The notes under the pieces: model-generated
Told to the model about the DNA's origin: nothing
Database searches by the model: none
Seen by the model: the letters and a program-made list of their open reading frames with translations, nothing else
NCBI GenBank assembly: GCA_026705465.1
Contig: JAPPAP010000033.1
Location: forward strand, 1-64,000
Origin: a bacterium
Lineage (GTDB): Bacteria > Actinomycetota > Acidimicrobiia > Acidimicrobiales > Bin134
Reading direction: 5' to 3'
DNA length: 64,000 nt
Program-made: the position numbers and the translations under genes
Shown: positions 60,080-64,000 of the stretch, one piece after another
How positions within the stretch are numbered: position 1 is the stretch's first letter
How the letters are laid out: every line of letters begins with the position of its first letter

Positions 60080-61246
60080 ATGACGAATGACGCTGCGGCA
60101 CGAGAGCGCTTGATGACCGGGGAGGCGTGGAACGACTTCTGCGACACGCTGCGAGCCGCCGGACGGGTGGTGGTCGAACGCACCCCCGACGCCAACGAGC
60201 AAGACCGGGTGGAGGGGTTCCGCTACCTGACCCGCATGTCGCTGATGGCCTACATGCGCTGCATCGAGAACCTTCCCCCGATGCAGAAGACGGCGATTTG
60301 GATCATTCCTCCGCCCATGAAAGGCGGCCAGGGGGTGCAGTCGCCCGACCAGGACCACGTGGTACAGCCCATTGACGCCGCCAAGCGATACCGGGTCACC
60401 GGCCAACGGGGCTCAGCACCCTACGTCCACATGTCGGCATGGACCCCGAAGGTGCCCGATTGGGTCGGGGTGGAATCAGTGGGCGACCGGGCCGTCGCCG
60501 TGCTGGAGGAGTTCAACCCGAGCTGGTCGCAGACGCCGTTCACCGCCCTGCTCGACGAGTTCACCGACGGCGCCGGCAACGTCGATTTTGTGCTGTCGGT
60601 GGACGATCCCGGCGTCGACAACTGGATGGCGATCGCCCCGGAGACCCGAGAGTTGATGATGCGCATCGTCTACGACGACCGCGACGCCCAGTCGGCGCCC
60701 CGGCTGATGATCGAGCCGCTCGAGCCCACCCCGGTGATCCACACGCCGGACGCGGCCGAGATGTCGAAGCGCCTGGCCATCGCGGCCCAGATGGTGCTGT
60801 CGGTGCAGTCCGACTATTCCGACTGGACCGACACGCTGCTCAAGGAAGAGAACCAGTTGCAGCTCACTACCGAGCACTACCTCCGAGTGGGCGGCTCCCC
60901 CGACGACCGCCATTTCGAGTTCGGCTACTGGCGCATTGGGGAAGGCGAGGCGCTGCTAGTGGAGTTCACGCCGCCGGTGTGCCGGCACTGGAACTTCCAG
61001 CTGTGCAACCACTGGATGGAGAACCTGGCCAACTACTTCACCGGACAGGGCTACGCGTCGTCCCAAGACGTCGAGGCCGACGCCGACGGCGTGGTACGGC
61101 TGGTGGTATCCCCCGAGAAGCCGACCTCAGGGATCTGGGTCGACACCGCCGGTCGCGACCACGGCGTGATGGGCTTGCGATTCGTGGAGCACGAGTCCAT
61201 CCCGGTGATCACCACCAAGCTGGTGCGCTTCGCCGACCTGGGCTAA
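60080..61246 (+). CDS. DUF1214-domain protein
   Basis: A 388-residue cytoplasmic protein. EGEALLVEFTPPVCRHWNFQLCNHWMENL near the C-terminus is the DUF1214 core, and HFEFGYWRIG precedes it. The N-terminal half (WNDFCDTLRAAGRVVVERTPDANEQDRVEGFRYL) is found in actinobacterial DUF1214 proteins. No function is established. The ATG at 60080 has AAAGG 7 nt upstream. It converges with the tandem HxD genes, whose first stop lies 8 nt away. Confidence 0.75.
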   Translation: MTNDAAARERLMTGEAWNDFCDTLRAAGRVVVERTPDANEQDRVEGFRYLTRMSLMAYMRCIENLPPMQKTAIWIIPPPMKGGQGVQSPDQDHVVQPIDAAKRYRVTGQRGSAPYVHMSAWTPKVPDWVGVESVGDRAVAVLEEFNPSWSQTPFTALLDEFTDGAGNVDFVLSVDDPGVDNWMAIAPETRELMMRIVYDDRDAQSAPRLMIEPLEPTPVIHTPDAAEMSKRLAIAAQMVLSVQSDYSDWTDTLLKEENQLQLTTEHYLRVGGSPDDRHFEFGYWRIGEGEALLVEFTPPVCRHWNFQLCNHWMENLANYFTGQGYASSQDVEADADGVVRLVVSPEKPTSGIWVDTAGRDHGVMGLRFVEHESIPVITTKLVRFADLG

Positions 61247-61253
61247 GAGCAGC

Positions 61254-62210
61254 TCAGTAGTCGAATACCGAGGGCAACGCGTCGATAGGGCGTGCCTCGG
61301 GGTAGTGCTCACTGATCTCGGCCGCGTGGCCAGGGTCGTCGATGCGGTCGGGATCGAAGTGAACGTCGATCCCCCGCTCAGCCAGATCGGCGTTGAAGCG
61401 GGCGGCAACGTCGTCGAAGCTCAGGGGACTGGATAGCAGCCGGGCTCGGTGGTCGGCGTCGAAGTACACGTCGGCCTTCCACTGCACGCTCACCCGGATA
61501 TCGGCCAGCGGCGTGCGGTACACCTCCTCACCATGGTCGGTCACCACCCACTGCCCATCGGGGCTGTCGGCCGGGGCCAGCTGCGCCATCGGGGTAACCT
61601 GAGGCGTACCGATATCGAAGGGGCCGATGGCGTTGACCTGGTGGAACATGCCGTGGGTGTCGCCCATCAACGCAGTGTTGGCCATATTGTCGCCGTGCTC
61701 TTCGGGGGGCTGATTAGGTCCGTGGGGCCAGTAGCGAATCCCGCCGCCTTCCACGTCGTTGAGCCACCAGATGGCGGTGGCCTGGGGGAATGCCATGTCC
61801 TCGAACAGGCCTGACTCCAGCATGGCCCGCAGCACCCACATGGGCGTGTTGGACTGGTCGCGGCCCGCAAAGCGGGGATTGTCGGTATGGGCCGGCCCCG
61901 CTACAGGCATAGCCATCATCAGGTTCACGTAGACGCTGTGGGGCTTGACGATCTCGGTGCCATAGAAGGCCTTGGCGCACTCCAAATACACCGGATGGGC
62001 CATAAACACCTCCGAACCCGCCATGGAGAAGGACTCGTTCGCCCAGTCGTTGCGGAACCACAGCGGACGGGAGCGGGCGTGGGGATCGGAACCAGGGCTG
62101 TACCAGCCGCCCAGCACGGGGTACGGCGCCCCCTGGGCCAGCAGCTTGACAGCCGCCCCAACGTCGTCGAGCACCTCGGTGAGAAGGATCGGCGGACCGG
62201 CCATGTCCAT
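61254..62210 (-). CDS. Putative Fe(II)-dependent oxygenase, HxD...H type (paralogue 1)
   Basis: A 318-residue protein of unknown family. PAHTDNPRFAGRD carries H108 and D110, GDTHGMFHQVN carries H190, and VYRTPLADIRVSVQW has R232/R239: the H-x-D...H...R order of cupin-fold Fe(II)/2-oxoglutarate dioxygenases. IWWLNDVEGGGIRYWPHG resembles the strand before the distal His. The fold itself is not established by eye. It lies 13 nt downstream of its close paralogue and ends 8 nt from the DUF1214 stop. Confidence 0.6.
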   Translation of the reverse strand: MDMAGPPILLTEVLDDVGAAVKLLAQGAPYPVLGGWYSPGSDPHARSRPLWFRNDWANESFSMAGSEVFMAHPVYLECAKAFYGTEIVKPHSVYVNLMMAMPVAGPAHTDNPRFAGRDQSNTPMWVLRAMLESGLFEDMAFPQATAIWWLNDVEGGGIRYWPHGPNQPPEEHGDNMANTALMGDTHGMFHQVNAIGPFDIGTPQVTPMAQLAPADSPDGQWVVTDHGEEVYRTPLADIRVSVQWKADVYFDADHRARLLSSPLSFDDVAARFNADLAERGIDVHFDPDRIDDPGHAAEISEHYPEARPIDALPSVFDY

Positions 62211-62223
62211 CGGCCGAAACCGT

Positions 62224-63183
62224 TCAGTAATCGAAGACTGAGGGCAGCGCGTCGACGGGCCGGGCCTCGGGGTAGTGCTCGGCGATCATGGCCGCGTGGT
62301 CGGGATCGTCGTCGATGCGGTTGGGATCGAAGCGAGCGTCGATCCCCCGCTCAGCTAGATCGGCGTTGAACCGGGCGGCGATGTCGTCGCGGCTCAGAGG
62401 ATTAGCGGCCAGCCGGGCCTTGTGGTCGGCGTCAATGTACACATCGGCCTTCCACAGCACGCTGATCCGGACATCGGCCAACGGCGTGCGGTACACCTCC
62501 TCGCCGTGGTCGGTCACCACCCAGTCCCCATCGGGGCTGCCCGCCGGGGCGAATTGGGCCATGGGCGTGACCATCGGCGTGCCGATGTCGAATGGGCCGA
62601 TGGAGTTGACCTGGTGGAACATGCCGTGGTTGTCGCCCATCAGCGCAGTGTTGGCCATGTTGCCGACGTGTTCTTCGGGCGGCTGGTCAGGCCCATAGGG
62701 CCAGTAGCGAATCCCGCCGCCCTCCACGTCGTTGAGCCACCAGATGGCGGTGGCCTGGGGGAAAGACAGGTCGTCGAACAGGCCCGACCACAGCATGGCC
62801 CGCAGCAGCCACATCGGGGTGTTGGTGCGGTCGCGGCCCGCAAACCGGGGGTTGTCGGTATGGGCCGGACCGGCTTGGGGAATGGCCATCATCTGGTTCA
62901 CGTACACGCTGTGGGGCTCGACGATCTCGGCGCGGTAGTAGGCCTTGGCCGAGTCGATGTAGGCCTGATTGTCCAGAAACACCTCTGAACCGGGCACAGA
63001 GATGGTCTCGTTCACCCAGTCGTCCCGGAACCACAGCGGACGGGTGCGGGCATGGGGATCGGCGCCGGGGTTGTACCAACCCCCCAGCGGCGCGTACGGG
63101 GCCTCTTGAGCCAGCAGCTTGACCACAGCCCCAACATCGTCAATCACATCGGTAAGCAAGATGGGCGGATCGGACACATGCAT
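62224..63183 (-). CDS. Putative Fe(II)-dependent oxygenase, HxD...H type (paralogue 2)
   Basis: A 319-residue protein aligned almost end to end with paralogue 1 and with H108, D110 and the distal His in GMFHQVN at the same places. Most positions are identical by eye; differences concentrate in the first 90 residues. A recent tandem duplication is likely, perhaps with different substrates. It leads the operon. TACGGT lies 8 nt before the ATG at 63183. Confidence 0.6.
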   Translation of the reverse strand: MHVSDPPILLTDVIDDVGAVVKLLAQEAPYAPLGGWYNPGADPHARTRPLWFRDDWVNETISVPGSEVFLDNQAYIDSAKAYYRAEIVEPHSVYVNQMMAIPQAGPAHTDNPRFAGRDRTNTPMWLLRAMLWSGLFDDLSFPQATAIWWLNDVEGGGIRYWPYGPDQPPEEHVGNMANTALMGDNHGMFHQVNSIGPFDIGTPMVTPMAQFAPAGSPDGDWVVTDHGEEVYRTPLADVRISVLWKADVYIDADHKARLAANPLSRDDIAARFNADLAERGIDARFDPNRIDDDPDHAAMIAEHYPEARPVDALPSVFDY

Positions 63184-63191
63184 CGCCTCTG

Positions 63192-63197
63192 ACCGTA
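63192..63197 (-). promoter_or_regulatory. -10 hexamer TACGGT for the HxD operon
   Basis: TACGGT is followed by 8 nt and the ATG at 63183. Confidence 0.4.
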
Positions 63198-63279
63198 CCA
63201 GAGGATCGGATCACTATTTCAGACCGCCACAGCCCACAATGGGAATGATGCGGTCGGTCTTAGCGGCCTGGTCCCGGAC

Positions 63280-64000
63280 TCACGACGACGAAGATGGCCG
63301 GGCCGGCCACATGGCGGCCGTCGACCACGGAGCCGCCTCCTCCAGCTGCCGTGACACGGCCAACACCAGGTCTTCGCGACCGAACGGCGCCGCGACCTGT
63401 ACGCCAAGGGGCACACCGGCCTCGTCATAGCCCATGGGCACCGACGCCGCCGGCTGCCCGCCGACATTGAACACCGAAGTCTCGCTCGCGAGCGTCCCGG
63501 CGATCGGCAGCAACTCTTCGACGTTGCTCGTGTCATACACGCCGAGCTCCGGAAAAACCGTTCTGGTGGTAGGCGACAAGAAGATGTCAAACCGCGAGAA
63601 GTAGGTTGCCGTTCTACGGCCGATCAGCTCAGCGGCCTGAAGTCCTCGGATGACATCAGTGCCACCGAATCCAGCCCCGAGGTCGTAGAGGTAGCGAGTG
63701 AACGGTTCGATGTCGTCGTCTTGGAGCCCGCGGCCAAGCTCTGCGAGCCGGTCGTCGATCATCACTTTGGCGGCGGTGGCCATCAACGCGCCCATAGTGA
63801 CCATCACCCCGGGCTCCACCGGAAGGTCTGCCACCTCCAAGTGGTGACCAATCCCCTCAAGGCATCCGGCTGCACGCTCGAGGGCTTCAGCGCACATCGG
63901 GTCGAATGCAGGCCCTTCTATCGAGCGACCGGCAACGCCGATCCGCAGCGGACCAGTCTCCGTCGCAAGCGACGACAGCCAAGACGCCGTCGGCGAGGAG
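63280..64000 (-). CDS. Amidase-signature hydrolase, C-terminal part (partial)
   Basis: The frame is open from the stop at 63280 through the right edge, so only the C-terminal 240 or so residues are present. LRIGVAGRSIEG matches the start of the GatA-like C-terminal half, FLSPTTRTVFPELGV follows, and GGQPAASVPMGYDEAGVPLGVQVAAPFGRED is the conserved amidase end. The Ser-cisSer-Lys catalytic residues lie outside the window. It probably hydrolyses an amide. The last residues (WPARPSSSS) are unusual. Confidence 0.82.
   Translation of the reverse strand, partial: SSPTASWLSSLATETGPLRIGVAGRSIEGPAFDPMCAEALERAAGCLEGIGHHLEVADLPVEPGVMVTMGALMATAAKVMIDDRLAELGRGLQDDDIEPFTRYLYDLGAGFGGTDVIRGLQAAELIGRRTATYFSRFDIFLSPTTRTVFPELGVYDTSNVEELLPIAGTLASETSVFNVGGQPAASVPMGYDEAGVPLGVQVAAPFGREDLVLAVSRQLEEAAPWSTAAMWPARPSSSS

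Overview
The window looks like chromosomal DNA of a high-GC actinobacterium, most likely from the Acidimicrobiia or a relative. The pointers are four F420/LLM-type oxidoreductases, a polyphosphate glucokinase, a DUF3516-type Ski2-like helicase, the CBS/MetB transsulfuration pair in the actinobacterial order, a tRNA-Leu without an encoded CCA, two Cys-Gly-Asn lipoproteins with Pro/Thr/Glu-rich linkers, and many starts that look leaderless (a TANNNT hexamer 5-8 nt before ATG or GTG). The class assignment is inference from gene content; no rRNA or marker gene is present.

Layout. 0-3.8 kb: P450 C-terminus, PaaI-type thioesterase, hydratase-2 (MaoC), beta-hydroxyacid dehydrogenase and epoxide hydrolase, a lipid or steroid degradation neighbourhood. 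3.8-8 kb: an anchored PQQ-like propeller protein divergent from a UGSC-family selenoprotein with an in-frame TGA at 5710-5712, coupled by ATGA to a partner of unknown function, then a DUF6159-like membrane protein. 8-16.3 kb: a two-domain CaiB/BaiF CoA-transferase, SDRs, an LLM enzyme and a ThDP enzyme. 16.4-25.5 kb: ppgK, an MMPL/RND transporter, SDR, thioesterase, HSL esterase, a zinc-ribbon protein with a Ski2-like helicase, and an LLM enzyme. 25.5-36.7 kb: a small HTH protein behind a long AT-richer leader, then five metal-dependent amidohydrolases around a GMC oxidoreductase, ending with an RpiB-family isomerase and an LLM enzyme. 36.7-45.6 kb: metB-cbs, a D-2-hydroxyacid dehydrogenase, a 166-bp element with perfect 21-bp inverted ends, and an operon of glyoxalase-like, alkylsulfatase-like, ADH, acyl-CoA dehydrogenase and solute-binding lipoprotein genes. 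45.6-51.2 kb: serine-hydrolase lipoprotein with acyl-CoA ligase, a direct repeat, amidohydrolase with hotdog protein, and tRNA-Leu(UAA). 51.3-57.9 kb: two minus-strand catabolic operons, including a DapA-fold protein that lacks the catalytic Lys and Tyr. 57.9-64 kb: a SurE-domain lipoprotein, an LLM enzyme, a DUF1214 protein, two tandem HxD...H putative oxygenases and the C-terminal part of an amidase.

Together the genes describe a heterotroph degrading lipids, steroids or other cyclic substrates and N-acylated or sulfated compounds: CoA activation (ligase, CoA-transferase), acyl-CoA dehydrogenases, MaoC hydratases, SDR/ADH steps, thioesterases and many hydrolases. Substrates cannot be fixed from sequence. 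The most unusual items are the selenoprotein operon with its overlapping divergent promoter, the active-site-degenerate DapA homologue, the tandem putative Fe(II) oxygenases and the exported SurE lipoprotein. No rRNA, CRISPR array, transposase or integrase was seen.
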